A stretch of 64,000 bases of DNA from Lachnospiraceae bacterium (GCA_017625255.1 JAGALK010000075.1:1-64000); one strand, 5' to 3'. Positions 32,944 through 43,407 are shown, counted from the stretch's first letter. The notes: generated by a model from the letters alone, not told the origin. Made by a program: numbers and translations.

Positions 32944-35900
32944 ATGAGGTTTATGAAACGATTGACAGCCTTGTGTTTAGCCATATTGCTGGGCATAAAT
33001 ACAGGTGGTTTGGAGGTGGCTGCCGCAGAGCCTGCGGCAGTTTGTGAGATACATACACAAGCGGTTGGAAGTGAAGAGAAAACCAAGATAGAAGAAAGCA
33101 TAGAAACGGCAGAAAACATAGAAACGGCAGAAAGTACAGAGACGGTTGAAAGCATAGAAACGGCAGAAAGTACAGAGACGGTTGAAAGCATAGAAACGGC
33201 AGAGGGTACAGAGGCGGTTGAAAGCATAGAAACGGCAGAAGGTACTGAGACGGTTGGAAGCATAGAAACGGCAGAAAGTACAGAGGCGGTTGAAAGCATA
33301 GAAACAGTAGAAAATACAGAGACGGTTGAAGATACAGAGGCAGCGGATAGTGCGGAAGCAGTTGAAAGTGAAGAGGGAACAGCACCTCAAACAACCGCTG
33401 TCGTGAATTTTCTCGTGATTGATGAGCCGATGGTGACTACTCCGGGTACACAACGGATTATGACAAGTATCGGAGATGGCACGCAAAAGCTTGAGGAAGT
33501 AGTTCTTACTTATATCCATACAGCTACGGGACAGGAATTTAAGATTCCTGCCACAGAGATTTTGGGTGATTTTGTACTTTTTGAGATAACATACACAAAA
33601 GAGAGCCTAAATGGTACCTATCATTTAGAACAGATTAGTTATCTGTCAGACGGACAGCAGATTGTGACGGATTATGCTCAAATCGGTATAGATGCCGCTT
33701 TTGGTGTAAATGAAGCGGTGGAAACCACACCGGATGATGTGCTATTGAGAGAGGATGCAAATTCCACCGCATTGATTCAGGAAGCATTAGCAAATGCAGG
33801 CTGTGAAGTGGAAGCTGCAGCTGCACCGTCCTATATGACGCGCAGAGGATCTGCCGTCAGTGCTACAGGGCTTGTAGTTGTACTTGATCCGGGTCATGGA
33901 GGAAATGACGGCGGTGCGCAGGGAAATGGCATAACCGAAAAAACAGTGAATCTAAAGATTGCTAAGTACTGCAAGGCAGAGTTGGAGGAATATGCGGGTG
34001 TTACCGTATATATGACAAGAGAAAGCGATACTTATTTAACACTGGCAGAAAGAGCACAGGTGGCAATTAACAAAAAAGCAGATTTGTTTGTGGGTCTGCA
34101 TAACAATTCCAATAAAAGCTCAGCAGTAAGTGGCGCAAATGTATATTATCCAAATGCGAACTATAATGCTACCTGTAGCACAGTGGGAAAATCCATTGCT
34201 TCGATTATTGAATCCAAGCTGACAGATTTAGGACTTGCCAGTGGAGGTATTCATTATGAAAATTCCAAGGATGGCACAAAGTATCCAAATGGAAGTACAG
34301 CAGATTATTATGGTGTAATTAAACGATGCAAAGAAAATGGAATTCCTGCAATTTTAGTAGAGCACGCTTTTGTGTCAAATGCAGGAGATGCTAAGAACTA
34401 CTTGAGTACAGATGAGCAGCTAAAAAAGCTTGGTGTGGCAGATGCTGCAGGTATTGCAGAGTATTATGGATTATCTAAAGGAATTGGGTTTACAAGTATT
34501 GTATCGAAAAACAGTACTACAATACAGTTGAATTGGAAGCAGCAGGCAGGTGTTTCCGGTTATTGTATTTACAAAAGCAGCTCTAGCACAGGTGAGTTTA
34601 CAAAGGTGGCTACCATCGAGTCTGCATCGACTACCAGTTGGAAGGACACAGGACTTGCACCGGGGACTGTCTGCTACTATAAAATTCGTTCCTTTACAAA
34701 AACAAATTCCGGAAAAAAATATAGTGAATATAGTCCCGCGGTAGCAGGACTTACCATGGAATGCCCGGAAATTTCCATGTTAAAATCCCAGAGCAATAAA
34801 GCAATGGTCATTGGATGGGATATTCTCTCGAATGTTTCGGGATATGAAGTTTATCGTGCGACTTCAGAAAAAGGTACATATAAATGTCTGGCAACGCTTG
34901 ACGGAACGACAACAACAACCTATACGGATACCACCGTAAAAGCGGGAAAATTATATTATTATAAAATCCGGGCATGGGGAAAGAATGGAAATACGATGAT
35001 TTACAGTGATTACAGTGCACCGGTGTATGGAAGAACAGCCAAAACGCCGGGGAAACCTACAGTAAAATCACAAGACAGTAATACACTTCGTATTTCATGG
35101 AAAGCAGTAGAAAATGTCAGTGGATATGTCATTCAAAGAGCATCCTCTAAAGCAGGAAAATACAAAAAAATTGCGACGATTACAGATGCACAGACAACCT
35201 CCTATGATGATACTACGGTAAAGACAGGCAAAACCTACTATTATCGAATTCGTTCGTATAACTATAATTATGAGGTAAAAGGCTATAGTGGTTATTCTAA
35301 AGTAGCAAGCCAAAAGACAGTAAAGAAAACAGTCATTACACAGATGGTCAGTGATGCACCGACCAAGATAACCTTACGATGGAAAAAGGCAGATGGTGTA
35401 AATGGTTATGTAATTTACCGAAGTACGACAAAAGATGGTGTATACACAAAGATTAAAACAATTAAATCTGCGAACAGACTTTTTTATACAGATACAAAGC
35501 TTACACCTGGAACAAAATACTATTACAAGGTTCGTACAAGAACAAAGAAGAATGGAAAGATTGGCTATGGTTCAGATTCAGTTGTGCGAAGTACATGGAC
35601 AGGAAAAAAGCCTGTAGTTACAGAGGCTTTAGGTACTACGGCTACAAAAATCCGCATTACATGGGACGAAATAAAGGGTGCACAAAGCTATAATATTTAT
35701 CGAAGCACAAAGCAAAAGAATGGTTATAAAAAGATTGCATCCGTTCTTGTAAAAAATGGTACCAGCTATGAAGATAGTAAGCTGGATATGACTCAGAAAT
35801 ATTATTACAAAGTGGAAGCTGTGATGAAGGGCTATAAAGCAACCGGAACCAGTGGAAAAAGTGCTGCATTAGGTGGTACGCCAATCCAGACAGGAGCTAT

Positions 35901-37254
35901 CACTTCTGTGGCAACCAATGAAAACAATCAGCTTCAGATTAAGTGGCAGCAGATAAAAAATGTTACCGGCTACAGATTATACCGCAGTACACAGGAAAAT
36001 GGCAATTATACAATATTAGCAACAATTTCTGATGAGAAAACAACCAGCTATGTAGATACCGGTGCATATGTGGGTACAACCTATTATTATAAGCTTGTTC
36101 TGATGAATACATATGATAAAAAGGCAGTGTATGGACCATATTCGGCGGCTGTATCCGGCGTGCTTTTAATGGCGCCAAATGATATAACAGTAATATCAGC
36201 ATCAGAAAATCAGTTGAATTTGACATGGTCAGCAGCAGCAGGGGCGGCAGGCTATGAAATTTATCGCAGCACAGACTATGCAGGAGAATATACGCTGGTG
36301 GGAACGGTCACATCCGGAGCAGTCACAAGCTATTCCGATACAACAGTAACCAAAGACATTACTTATTATTATAAAATAAGAACTGTTGGTAAAAACAATA
36401 CATACAGCAATTTTGGCAGCACAGTAACTGGCTGTGCGGTAGCAAAGCCGGCAATTGAGTCTGTTGCATTAAGCGCAGACAAGAAAAGTATGCAGATTGT
36501 CTGGAAGCCTACCGCAGCAGAAATTACAGGCTATGAGGTGTATAAAAGTACCTATTTGACACCGGCAAAGCAGATAAAGGTTGCAGATACTACAGAAGTA
36601 AACTATGTGGATACAAATATAGATGCTCTGCAGGTATATTATTATCGTGTACGGGCATACACAAAGGTTACTGTGGGTGGAAAGACCAAAACCGTATATG
36701 GGACTTTTTCAGATACCGTATCTACAAATGCATCAGATTGTAAGATTATGGGGGCATCGGGAGTAACAGCAGCACAGATGGCAGCTATGTATAAGGCTTC
36801 CGGAAATACATATCCATCAGAGATTTATAAGAATAAAGGTGCGGCAGACATTGACTCTTTTTGTCAGATTGTCTATGAGGAATGTTGTATAGAAGGTGTA
36901 AAACCAGAGGTGATTTTTGCTCAGATATGTCATGAAACCGGTTACTTGCAGTTTGGCGGACAGGTAAAAGCTGCGCAGTGTAACTTTGGAGGATTAGGAG
37001 CAACAGATGATGGAGCTTCTGGAGGAGCATTTACAGATGTCAGAATGGGGGTTCGTACACAGGTGCAGCATATGAAAGCATATGCATCTACGGCTCCTTT
37101 AAAACAGGCGTGTATTGACGGCAGATTTTCTTATGTCAATCGTGGAAGTGCAGAATATGTACAGCAGTTAGGAAAGGGAAACTGGGCGACAGATACCTCC
37201 TATGATGTAAAGGTGTTAAATGTAATAAATAAGATTCTAGTAAAGCAGGGGTAA
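32944..37254 (+). CDS. Bifunctional secreted peptidoglycan hydrolase: amidase_3, eight FN3 repeats, glucosaminidase
   Basis: The 1436-residue protein has a signal peptide (1-28), a Glu/Thr-rich tandem-repeat segment (about 57-128), a beta region, and an N-acetylmuramoyl-L-alanine amidase domain (about 308-505). There, zinc ligands His318 (DPGHGG), Glu near 330 and His386 (LHNN) and catalytic Glu473 (VEHAF) are present. Eight fibronectin-III-like repeats (about 508-1260, each with a YYYKIR-type motif) follow, then an endo-beta-N-acetylglucosaminidase domain (about 1265-1436) with Glu1331 in CHETGY. It could cut both the peptide and the glycan side of peptidoglycan. It is followed 4 bases later by a shorter relative with the same C-terminal architecture. 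Confidence 0.92.
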   Translation: MRFMKRLTALCLAILLGINTGGLEVAAAEPAAVCEIHTQAVGSEEKTKIEESIETAENIETAESTETVESIETAESTETVESIETAEGTEAVESIETAEGTETVGSIETAESTEAVESIETVENTETVEDTEAADSAEAVESEEGTAPQTTAVVNFLVIDEPMVTTPGTQRIMTSIGDGTQKLEEVVLTYIHTATGQEFKIPATEILGDFVLFEITYTKESLNGTYHLEQISYLSDGQQIVTDYAQIGIDAAFGVNEAVETTPDDVLLREDANSTALIQEALANAGCEVEAAAAPSYMTRRGSAVSATGLVVVLDPGHGGNDGGAQGNGITEKTVNLKIAKYCKAELEEYAGVTVYMTRESDTYLTLAERAQVAINKKADLFVGLHNNSNKSSAVSGANVYYPNANYNATCSTVGKSIASIIESKLTDLGLASGGIHYENSKDGTKYPNGSTADYYGVIKRCKENGIPAILVEHAFVSNAGDAKNYLSTDEQLKKLGVADAAGIAEYYGLSKGIGFTSIVSKNSTTIQLNWKQQAGVSGYCIYKSSSSTGEFTKVATIESASTTSWKDTGLAPGTVCYYKIRSFTKTNSGKKYSEYSPAVAGLTMECPEISMLKSQSNKAMVIGWDILSNVSGYEVYRATSEKGTYKCLATLDGTTTTTYTDTTVKAGKLYYYKIRAWGKNGNTMIYSDYSAPVYGRTAKTPGKPTVKSQDSNTLRISWKAVENVSGYVIQRASSKAGKYKKIATITDAQTTSYDDTTVKTGKTYYYRIRSYNYNYEVKGYSGYSKVASQKTVKKTVITQMVSDAPTKITLRWKKADGVNGYVIYRSTTKDGVYTKIKTIKSANRLFYTDTKLTPGTKYYYKVRTRTKKNGKIGYGSDSVVRSTWTGKKPVVTEALGTTATKIRITWDEIKGAQSYNIYRSTKQKNGYKKIASVLVKNGTSYEDSKLDMTQKYYYKVEAVMKGYKATGTSGKSAALGGTPIQTGAITSVATNENNQLQIKWQQIKNVTGYRLYRSTQENGNYTILATISDEKTTSYVDTGAYVGTTYYYKLVLMNTYDKKAVYGPYSAAVSGVLLMAPNDITVISASENQLNLTWSAAAGAAGYEIYRSTDYAGEYTLVGTVTSGAVTSYSDTTVTKDITYYYKIRTVGKNNTYSNFGSTVTGCAVAKPAIESVALSADKKSMQIVWKPTAAEITGYEVYKSTYLTPAKQIKVADTTEVNYVDTNIDALQVYYYRVRAYTKVTVGGKTKTVYGTFSDTVSTNASDCKIMGASGVTAAQMAAMYKASGNTYPSEIYKNKGAADIDSFCQIVYEECCIEGVKPEVIFAQICHETGYLQFGGQVKAAQCNFGGLGATDDGASGGAFTDVRMGVRTQVQHMKAYASTAPLKQACIDGRFSYVNRGSAEYVQQLGKGNWATDTSYDVKVLNVINKILVKQG
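33112..33327 (+). repeat. 36-bp tandem coding repeat (ESIETAESTETV units)
   Basis: Six in-frame copies of a 12-residue unit lie in the N-terminal spacer of the bifunctional hydrolase; neighbouring copies differ by only a few bases. It is a flexible acidic linker and a likely site of copy-number variation. Confidence 0.9.
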
Positions 37255-37258
37255 GTAA

Positions 37259-38977
37259 ATGAAATTGAAATGGACAAAAAATTTTCTGGCAATTTTTATA
37301 CTGTTGCTGGCATTAGCTGCCGGAAAGGATGTATATGCGGGAACTTTTAGCGCAACAGCTACAGTGGTATCTAGCAGCAAGGTAGAAATCAAATGGCAGG
37401 CAGTAAAAGAGGCATCTGTTTATAAAGTTTATCGCAGCACTTCAAAAGAAGGCGGCTATGAATTATTAGATACAGTAAGTGGAACTGTGTATCGGGACCG
37501 AAAAATACGGTCAGCTGTAAATTATTATTATCGTATATCACCGATTAGTACACAAAACAATAAAGAAATAAAGGCTTTTCGCATGACGATAAGAGTAAAA
37601 GCTCCTCAGCAGGTGGAGATTTCTCGTCTGACAGTGAAAGCACCGGATAAGATAAAGCTATACTGGAAGGTATCTAATGGAGCGAATGGATATCAGGTAT
37701 ATCGTTCCATGAGCTTAAAGGGAGATTACACGAAAATTGCAGATCTAAAAGGAAAAAGCTCTGTTGTATACACAGACAAAACGATTATTCCGGGACAGAC
37801 CTATTATTATAAAATCCGTCCTACTGTAAGTAATAATGGTCAGCCCGGCTATGGGACATTTTCCAGTCCCATAAAAGGAAAAACTGTGCCAAAGACAGAA
37901 ATTACCTCTGTAAAATCAGTGAATTCCAATACACTCAAAATCACATGGGATAAAGTAAGCAATGCCAATACATATGAAATTTATCGCAGCAGCAAAAAAG
38001 CAGGTGCTTATGAAAAAATTGCAGAAGTAAATAATTCTGTGCTGAAATATTCAGATAAAAAGGTTACCAGTGGTAAGAGATATTATTACAAAATTGTCGC
38101 TACAGGTACTTTAAACGGAAAAGCTATCAATAGTGGTTTTTCAGATGCCGTTTCTTACAGGGCATTAAAGCAGGTGAAGATTTCATCCATAAAATCCAAC
38201 CTGACGGATGGATTGAAAATTAAATGGGGAAAGGTTGCCGATGCCACAAGCTATAAGGTTTTTCGTGCAACTTCCTTAAATGGAAAATATAAACGGATTG
38301 CTACAGTGATGGCAACAGATGCGTCTGCCCAGTCTTATACAGACAGAAAAATTTCTTCCGGAAAAACCTATTACTATAAGGTACAGGCATATTCCAAAGA
38401 AAATGGAATGATCGGAGAAAGTAACGGCAGTCAGTCTGTGGCAAAAAAAGCAATATGTGCCTATGAAATTATGGGAAAATCCACAGTAACGGCAGAACAG
38501 ATGGCAAGTATGTACAAGGCTGCCGGAGGAAAATTCCCGGTAGGAACCTACAAGGGCAAGGGTGCAAAAAATATTGAAAAATTCTGTAAAATTGTTTTGG
38601 ATGAATGTAAAAAAGAAGGGGTAAAAGCAGAGGTGATTTTTGCCCAGATTTGTTTGGAAACCGGTTACTTGCGATTTGGCGGACAGGTAAAAGCTTCCCA
38701 GTGTAACTTTGCAGGACTTGGAGCTACGGATGATGGTGCAGCAGGAGCAACATTTCCAAATATAAAGGTTGGTGTCCGCGCTCAGGTACAGCATATGAAA
38801 GGATATGCATCTACAGAGAGTCTGAATCAGGAATGTGTAGACCCTAGATTTATCTATCTTGCTTCTAGGAGAGGTACAGCCAAATATGTAGAAAATCTTG
38901 GAAATGGAAACTGGGCAACAGATCCAAATTATGCTTCTAAATTAATGAATTTAATTAAAGCTATGAAACAATATTAA
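37259..38977 (+). CDS. Secreted glucosaminidase with four FN3 repeats
   Basis: The 572-residue protein has a signal peptide (1-27), four fibronectin-III-like repeats (about 30-400) and a glucosaminidase domain (about 403-572) with catalytic Glu467 in CLETGY. The last ~170 residues closely match the C-terminus of the preceding protein (MGxS..TAEQMASMYKA, AEVIFAQIC, GGQVKASQCNFAGLGATDDG). It looks like a duplicated and shortened version without the amidase domain. The intergenic gap is 4 bases, so both are in one transcript. Confidence 0.92.
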   Translation: MKLKWTKNFLAIFILLLALAAGKDVYAGTFSATATVVSSSKVEIKWQAVKEASVYKVYRSTSKEGGYELLDTVSGTVYRDRKIRSAVNYYYRISPISTQNNKEIKAFRMTIRVKAPQQVEISRLTVKAPDKIKLYWKVSNGANGYQVYRSMSLKGDYTKIADLKGKSSVVYTDKTIIPGQTYYYKIRPTVSNNGQPGYGTFSSPIKGKTVPKTEITSVKSVNSNTLKITWDKVSNANTYEIYRSSKKAGAYEKIAEVNNSVLKYSDKKVTSGKRYYYKIVATGTLNGKAINSGFSDAVSYRALKQVKISSIKSNLTDGLKIKWGKVADATSYKVFRATSLNGKYKRIATVMATDASAQSYTDRKISSGKTYYYKVQAYSKENGMIGESNGSQSVAKKAICAYEIMGKSTVTAEQMASMYKAAGGKFPVGTYKGKGAKNIEKFCKIVLDECKKEGVKAEVIFAQICLETGYLRFGGQVKASQCNFAGLGATDDGAAGATFPNIKVGVRAQVQHMKGYASTESLNQECVDPRFIYLASRRGTAKYVENLGNGNWATDPNYASKLMNLIKAMKQY

Positions 38978-38993
38978 TAACAGGAGATAGCAT

Positions 38994-40001
38994 ATGAGAA
39001 GAAAAAAGATATGCTGTCTGTGTACAGGGCTGCTAATTGCAGTCCTGTTTACTGCTTCCTGCGGAAAGCAGAATAGCAAAGTAATGGAAAGCAGTCAGAC
39101 AGCAGACAAAACGGAAATATTAGAAACAGAAATACTAGAAACAGAAATAGCAGAAGCTGAGACAGAAATCATAGAAAATGAGGCTTTAGAAGTCAAAGCA
39201 GAAGATACAGAAAGCCAAATGCAAGAAACAGAAACGGAAAGTACAGAAAGCGATACACAAGAAATTAAGACGGAAAATACAGAAAGTGAAATGTCGTCAA
39301 CAGAAGAACAGACAGCAGAATTTGTTGCTCCGGGACAGACAGAAGGAACAGGCATCACTCACAATATGGAAGCCTCTAAAATTATCTGTATTGATGCAGG
39401 GCATCAGATTCGGGGAAATAGTGAAAAGGAGCCTGTAGGACCGGGAGCTTCTGAAATGAAAGCAAAGGTCAGTGGAGGTACAACAGGAAGAACCACAGGA
39501 TTACCGGAATATGAATTGAATCTGCAGGTATCCTTAAAGCTTCGGGATGAGCTTTTAAAACGAGGCTATGGAGTAATTATGGTTCGGGAAACCAACGAGG
39601 TAAATATCAGCAATAGTGAAAGAGCAATGATTGCTAATAACTATGGAGTGGATGCTTTTTTGCGTATTCATGCCAACGGTTCAGAAAATACAGATGCAAA
39701 TGGTATCATGACAATCTGTCCTACAGCAGCAAATCCTTATTGCAGCAATATCTATGAATCGTCTAAGCGGTTGTCTGAAAATATCTTAAATCAGATGACA
39801 GCAGTAACCGGAGCTAAAAAAGAATATGTATGGGAAACAGATACTATGAGTGGCATTAACTGGTGTCAGGTTCCGGTGTCCATTATTGAAATGGGATATA
39901 TGACAAACCCTACAGAAGATCAGAATATGGCAAATCCCTCTTACCAGGAGCTTCTGGTAAAAGGGATTGCAGATGGTTTAGATCTGTATTTTACAAATTA
40001 G
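38994..40001 (+). CDS. Lipoprotein N-acetylmuramoyl-L-alanine amidase
   Basis: The 335-residue protein has a lipobox TASC with Cys23 as the lipidation site, so it is membrane-tethered outside. A Glu/Thr-rich linker (about 30-115) leads to an amidase_3 domain (about 128-333) with His137 in DAGHQ, His at RIHANG and catalytic Glu299 in IIEMGYM. It hydrolyses the bond between muramic acid and the stem peptide. A GGAG site precedes the ATG 17 bases after the glucosaminidase. Its TAG stop overlaps the stop codon of the convergent diguanylate cyclase. Confidence 0.9.
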   Translation: MRRKKICCLCTGLLIAVLFTASCGKQNSKVMESSQTADKTEILETEILETEIAEAETEIIENEALEVKAEDTESQMQETETESTESDTQEIKTENTESEMSSTEEQTAEFVAPGQTEGTGITHNMEASKIICIDAGHQIRGNSEKEPVGPGASEMKAKVSGGTTGRTTGLPEYELNLQVSLKLRDELLKRGYGVIMVRETNEVNISNSERAMIANNYGVDAFLRIHANGSENTDANGIMTICPTAANPYCSNIYESSKRLSENILNQMTAVTGAKKEYVWETDTMSGINWCQVPVSIIEMGYMTNPTEDQNMANPSYQELLVKGIADGLDLYFTN

Positions 40002-41911
40002 GAATGATATTCCATAAAGATTCCTTTGTGATTCCGTTTGGATTCGTAAAGTGCTTCGTCAGCATATTTTAGCAGGAGATCAATGTCTATGTCAGAATGT
40101 GCGCTCCAGGCGAAGCCGCCGGAGGCTTTAATAGGCCGGCTTTCGTTTCCGGGGAATTCAAAGGGATTTTCTTTTAATAAATCAAAAAAGCTTTGTACGA
40201 ACTGTCGAATGGATTCCCTGTCAGAATAATAATAGGTAAACATACAAAATTCATCTCCGGAACGACGGGCAACGATACATTTTTTCTCCGGCATTTTTTT
40301 CATAATAGAAGCAAAATGCTGTAAGTATTTATCACCGATATCATGTCCATAAGTATCATTAATCTGCTTAAAAGAATCCAAATCTAACATTATACAGGCG
40401 CAGAGCTTGCCAGGATGCATATTGTTTATCAGTAAAGTGGCTTCTTCCTTGAAGTACTGATAACGATATAAGCCGGTAAGCTGGTCATGTGTATTTTCAT
40501 ATAACATCCGTTGTTTTTCCTGCATATCTTTTGAAGCATCTGTAATAACCCCCAGATAACCGGAAGGCTCTAAAGCTAAATGTATGCGAACATAGGTATT
40601 GTTTTCTAACTTATAAGTATCCTTTTCGCCATGTACCGGATTTTTCATCAGTAACTGAATCCGCTGATAAAAATGTGCCGGATGAGCAAAGAGCTGTTCC
40701 ATTTCATCCTTTGGGAAATTCAGCATCTTTCGAAGTCCGGAGGTGACAAAAAGGTGATTAGTCTCAGTCTGATATTCAAAGGCAGCAAGAGGAATATCAC
40801 TCATTTTAATAATTTTAGTAATTCGATCCGTAGTATGAAGAATACTGTGAACCATAGTGTTGATACCCCGGCTTAGCTCTTCAAATTCCGGATTGCCGCC
40901 AACCTCTACAGTTGCTTCCAGATTACCATTGGTAATTTGGGAAAGGCTAAAGAGTATGGAATGTATACCCTGAATAACCAGGCGTTTAACCAGATGGTTT
41001 AATAATAGCAATATAATGATTTCTACCAGAATCAGACATAAAAATGTAGGCAAAAAGTTGAGGCAAAATTCTTTATACAGCAGGGTAACAGGAAGAGAAG
41101 CACAAATTAGAATGTTATCATACTGCTGAGATACAATAAACAAAACCTCCTGTTTATCTGTTTGTACAAAAGCACCTTTTGTGCATTGTTTAAGCTTTGA
41201 GGTTGAAAGAGAATGTGCAACCGTTTTATCTTCGTCCTTTGTCGTATGGCCAAGTACCATATTGGTATTGCAGTCAATGGCAAAAAATTCTTCTCCAACA
41301 TCTGTAGCAAGGGAAGAAAGAATGTTGCTGTAAAAGCTTTTCCTTTGTGCGGCGAATAAACGGGTAGGTGTCACACCCACTTGTACAATACCGTTTTGGT
41401 CAAGTCTGGCTGCGCCTACATATTTCATAATTTTGCCTGAGGAATAATTAGATCTGGCAGACTGAATCACATAGGCATCTTTTCCACCCTCTAAAATACT
41501 GAGAAATAGCTGGGTTTGTTCATTTGCATGAAAATCTATACCAATATATTCCGGTGTGGAAGAGTAAACTACAATACCGTTTGCATCTGTAATATTTAGT
41601 TCGTCAATTCCAAGTAGTTCTGTTATCTTTTGTAGTTCTAAAGGATCTGTTAAAAGCTCAGGATTTTTTTGAAACATATAAGCAGCTGCCTTTGCACAGG
41701 TTAAATATTCATCCCCCATGCTTTGATTGATGTCGTCTAGTTCAGAAACACTGCTTTCCTGCATGGTATATATCTGATGGATTTTAGTCAAAAAGGTTTC
41801 TGTCTGTTGAGAGCGTATGGAAAAATATAAAAAGAATGAATTAAAAACCAGCAAAAGCAAAATAGCTGCGGTCACAATGAGAATCGTATATTTGCGAAAT
41901 ATTTTTTGCAT
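39998..41911 (-). CDS. Membrane diguanylate cyclase with extracellular Cache-type sensor
   Basis: It makes cyclic di-GMP. The 637-residue protein has a first helix (about 10-32), an extracytoplasmic double-Cache-like sensor (35-275), a second helix (about 283-305), a HAMP linker (310-360), a PAS-like stretch (about 365-455) and a GGDEF domain (about 468-632). The active site reads SGDEF, an accepted functional variant, preceded by [18 protein letters not shown]; no RxxD inhibitory site is evident just upstream of it. A GGGGAGG ribosome binding site precedes the ATG at 41911. It is transcribed convergently to the amidase gene and divergently from the NlpC/P60 gene. Confidence 0.92.
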   Translation of the reverse strand: MQKIFRKYTILIVTAAILLLLVFNSFFLYFSIRSQQTETFLTKIHQIYTMQESSVSELDDINQSMGDEYLTCAKAAAYMFQKNPELLTDPLELQKITELLGIDELNITDANGIVVYSSTPEYIGIDFHANEQTQLFLSILEGGKDAYVIQSARSNYSSGKIMKYVGAARLDQNGIVQVGVTPTRLFAAQRKSFYSNILSSLATDVGEEFFAIDCNTNMVLGHTTKDEDKTVAHSLSTSKLKQCTKGAFVQTDKQEVLFIVSQQYDNILICASLPVTLLYKEFCLNFLPTFLCLILVEIIILLLLNHLVKRLVIQGIHSILFSLSQITNGNLEATVEVGGNPEFEELSRGINTMVHSILHTTDRITKIIKMSDIPLAAFEYQTETNHLFVTSGLRKMLNFPKDEMEQLFAHPAHFYQRIQLLMKNPVHGEKDTYKLENNTYVRIHLALEPSGYLGVITDASKDMQEKQRMLYENTHDQLTGLYRYQYFKEEATLLINNMHPGKLCACIMLDLDSFKQINDTYGHDIGDKYLQHFASIMKKMPEKKCIVARRSGDEFCMFTYYYSDRESIRQFVQSFFDLLKENPFEFPGNESRPIKASGGFAWSAHSDIDIDLLLKYADEALYESKRNHKGIFMEYHS

Positions 41912-42022
41912 AAGCTATCCTCCCCATAGAAAGATTTATCTGATAAAAACACCCTGTTAGTATTGTAGCATATATATGGAAAAAAGTGGAAGAATATTGT
42001 GGAAATTTGCCTATAATTAGGG

Positions 42023-42051
42023 TTGACGGATATAAGACCCTTTGTTATAAT
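42023..42051 (+). promoter_or_regulatory. Sigma-A promoter of the SH3-NlpC/P60 gene
   Basis: TTGACG at 42023-42028, a 17-base spacer and TATAAT at 42046-42051. Transcription should start near 42058. Confidence 0.82.
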
Positions 42052-42065
42052 AAATGCGTAAAAAA

Positions 42066-42082
42066 TGTAACAATTTTGTAAC
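42066..42082 (+). promoter_or_regulatory. Candidate WalR (YycF) binding box
   Basis: TGTAAC at 42066-42071, five bases, TGTAAC at 42077-42082 is an exact fit to the WalR consensus TGTWAH-N5-TGTWAH. It sits just downstream of the predicted transcription start, a position more often linked to repression than activation. The downstream gene is a cell-wall hydrolase, the class WalRK controls in other Firmicutes. Confidence 0.65.
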
Positions 42083-42105
42083 AAAGTATTGGAGGATTAT
42101 AATTC

Positions 42106-43398
42106 ATGAATTTAAATCGCAAGGCTCTTCGGATTAGCGCATGTTGTATAGCAGCGACACTTGCACTTACAGGTGCACCGGCACAGGTTTATGCAGCGTC
42201 ACCGGTAGCGGGGATTTCCGGAATTACAGCTTCTGCATTAGAAGAAGCATCGAAGAGTTCGTTAGTATCACCAACAGCAGGTGTATCACAGAAAATGGCA
42301 GATTATGTTTCTGTTGCAGCAATTGAAACTGTAGCGTTGACAGAGGCAGCAGATAGTATAGATACAGAACAGTCAGCAGAAGAGACACAGGAAGCTTCGG
42401 CTGCAGTTATTGAAGGAGAAATAACAGAGGCCGAGACAGAAGAAAAAACCGAAAAGAAATCGAATAAGAAAAAAAAGAAAAATAAGAAAAAGAAATCAGA
42501 ATATGCAGACATTGCAATTGCACAGGTAGATAATTATGTAAATGTCAGAGATGCAGCTACAGAGGAAGGAAATGTTGTAGGAAAGCTTTATAACAATTCT
42601 GCAGCAACTGTGCATGCTACAGAGGGTGACTGGTATCAGATTACATCAGGTAATGTTACCGGTTATGTAAAAAGTGAATTTGTAGTTTGCGGTGATGAAG
42701 AGCTTGCCAAGCAGGTAAGCAGACGAGTAGCAACAGTACAGACAGAAACCTTGTTTGTGCGTACAGAACCGACAACAGCATCGGATGTGCTGGGTATGGT
42801 TCCAAATCAGGAAGAATTAACAGTAACCGATGAAACCGTAGATGGATGGACAAAGGTATCTATTGAAGATGGTGAAGGATATGTATCTAATGACTACATC
42901 ACCATGTCAACAGAGTTTGTAACAGCAGAGTCTAAGGAAGAGGAAGAAGCCAGACTTGCAAAGGAAGAAGCAGAAAGAAAAGCAGCAGCGGCAGCGGCAG
43001 CAAAGGTTACCAGCCAGAATGCAGCAATTGCTGACAGTACAGCACCAACAAGCTCCGGCGGAAGCGCAGTAGCAAGCTATGCAGGTCAGTTTGTAGGCAA
43101 TCCATATGTATATGGTGGAACAAGCCTTACAAATGGAGCAGATTGTTCCGGTTTTGTCATGGCAGTATATGCAGCATTTGGTGTAGGACTTCCACATTCC
43201 TCCTCAGCAATGCGTGGTGTAGGATATGGTGTAAGCACTTCTGAGCTGCAGCCGGGAGATATCATTTGCTACAGCGGACATGTTGCTATTTATGTTGGCA
43301 ATAACACGATTGTACATGCAAGTACACCGTCCACAGGTATCAAGTATACATCACCAATTGATTATAAACCTATTCTTGCAGTACGAAGAATTTTCTAA
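42106..43398 (+). CDS. Secreted SH3-domain NlpC/P60 peptidoglycan endopeptidase
   Basis: It cleaves peptide stems of peptidoglycan. The 430-residue protein has a signal peptide (1-29, cleavage near VYAAS), an acidic then very lysine-rich spacer (KKKKKNKKKK near 125), two bacterial SH3 domains (about 145-198 and 210-265), an Ala/Glu-rich helix (275-302) and a C-terminal NlpC/P60 domain (about 322-430). Catalytic residues are Cys347 in GADCSGF, His392 in SGHVAIYV and His404 in IVHAS. GGAGGA precedes the ATG. It has its own promoter, a WalR-like site and a strong terminator, so it is a single-gene unit. Confidence 0.93.
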   Translation: MNLNRKALRISACCIAATLALTGAPAQVYAASPVAGISGITASALEEASKSSLVSPTAGVSQKMADYVSVAAIETVALTEAADSIDTEQSAEETQEASAAVIEGEITEAETEEKTEKKSNKKKKKNKKKKSEYADIAIAQVDNYVNVRDAATEEGNVVGKLYNNSAATVHATEGDWYQITSGNVTGYVKSEFVVCGDEELAKQVSRRVATVQTETLFVRTEPTTASDVLGMVPNQEELTVTDETVDGWTKVSIEDGEGYVSNDYITMSTEFVTAESKEEEEARLAKEEAERKAAAAAAAKVTSQNAAIADSTAPTSSGGSAVASYAGQFVGNPYVYGGTSLTNGADCSGFVMAVYAAFGVGLPHSSSAMRGVGYGVSTSELQPGDIICYSGHVAIYVGNNTIVHASTPSTGIKYTSPIDYKPILAVRRIF

Positions 43399-43407
43399 AG
43401 TATATTC

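Noticed and set aside
33112-33327. Regularly spaced repeats as a possible CRISPR array
   Set aside because: Units are contiguous 36-bp coding repeats in frame, with no spacers and no cas genes nearby.
32811-33519. Three long minus-strand frames over the 36-bp repeats
   Set aside because: Tandem repeats keep all frames open; the sense strand has a signal peptide and a clear hydrolase, the antisense products are repetitive with no domains.
38276-38794. 172-codon minus-strand frame inside the glucosaminidase gene
   Set aside because: Antisense shadow of a strongly supported gene; no ribosome binding site or family features.
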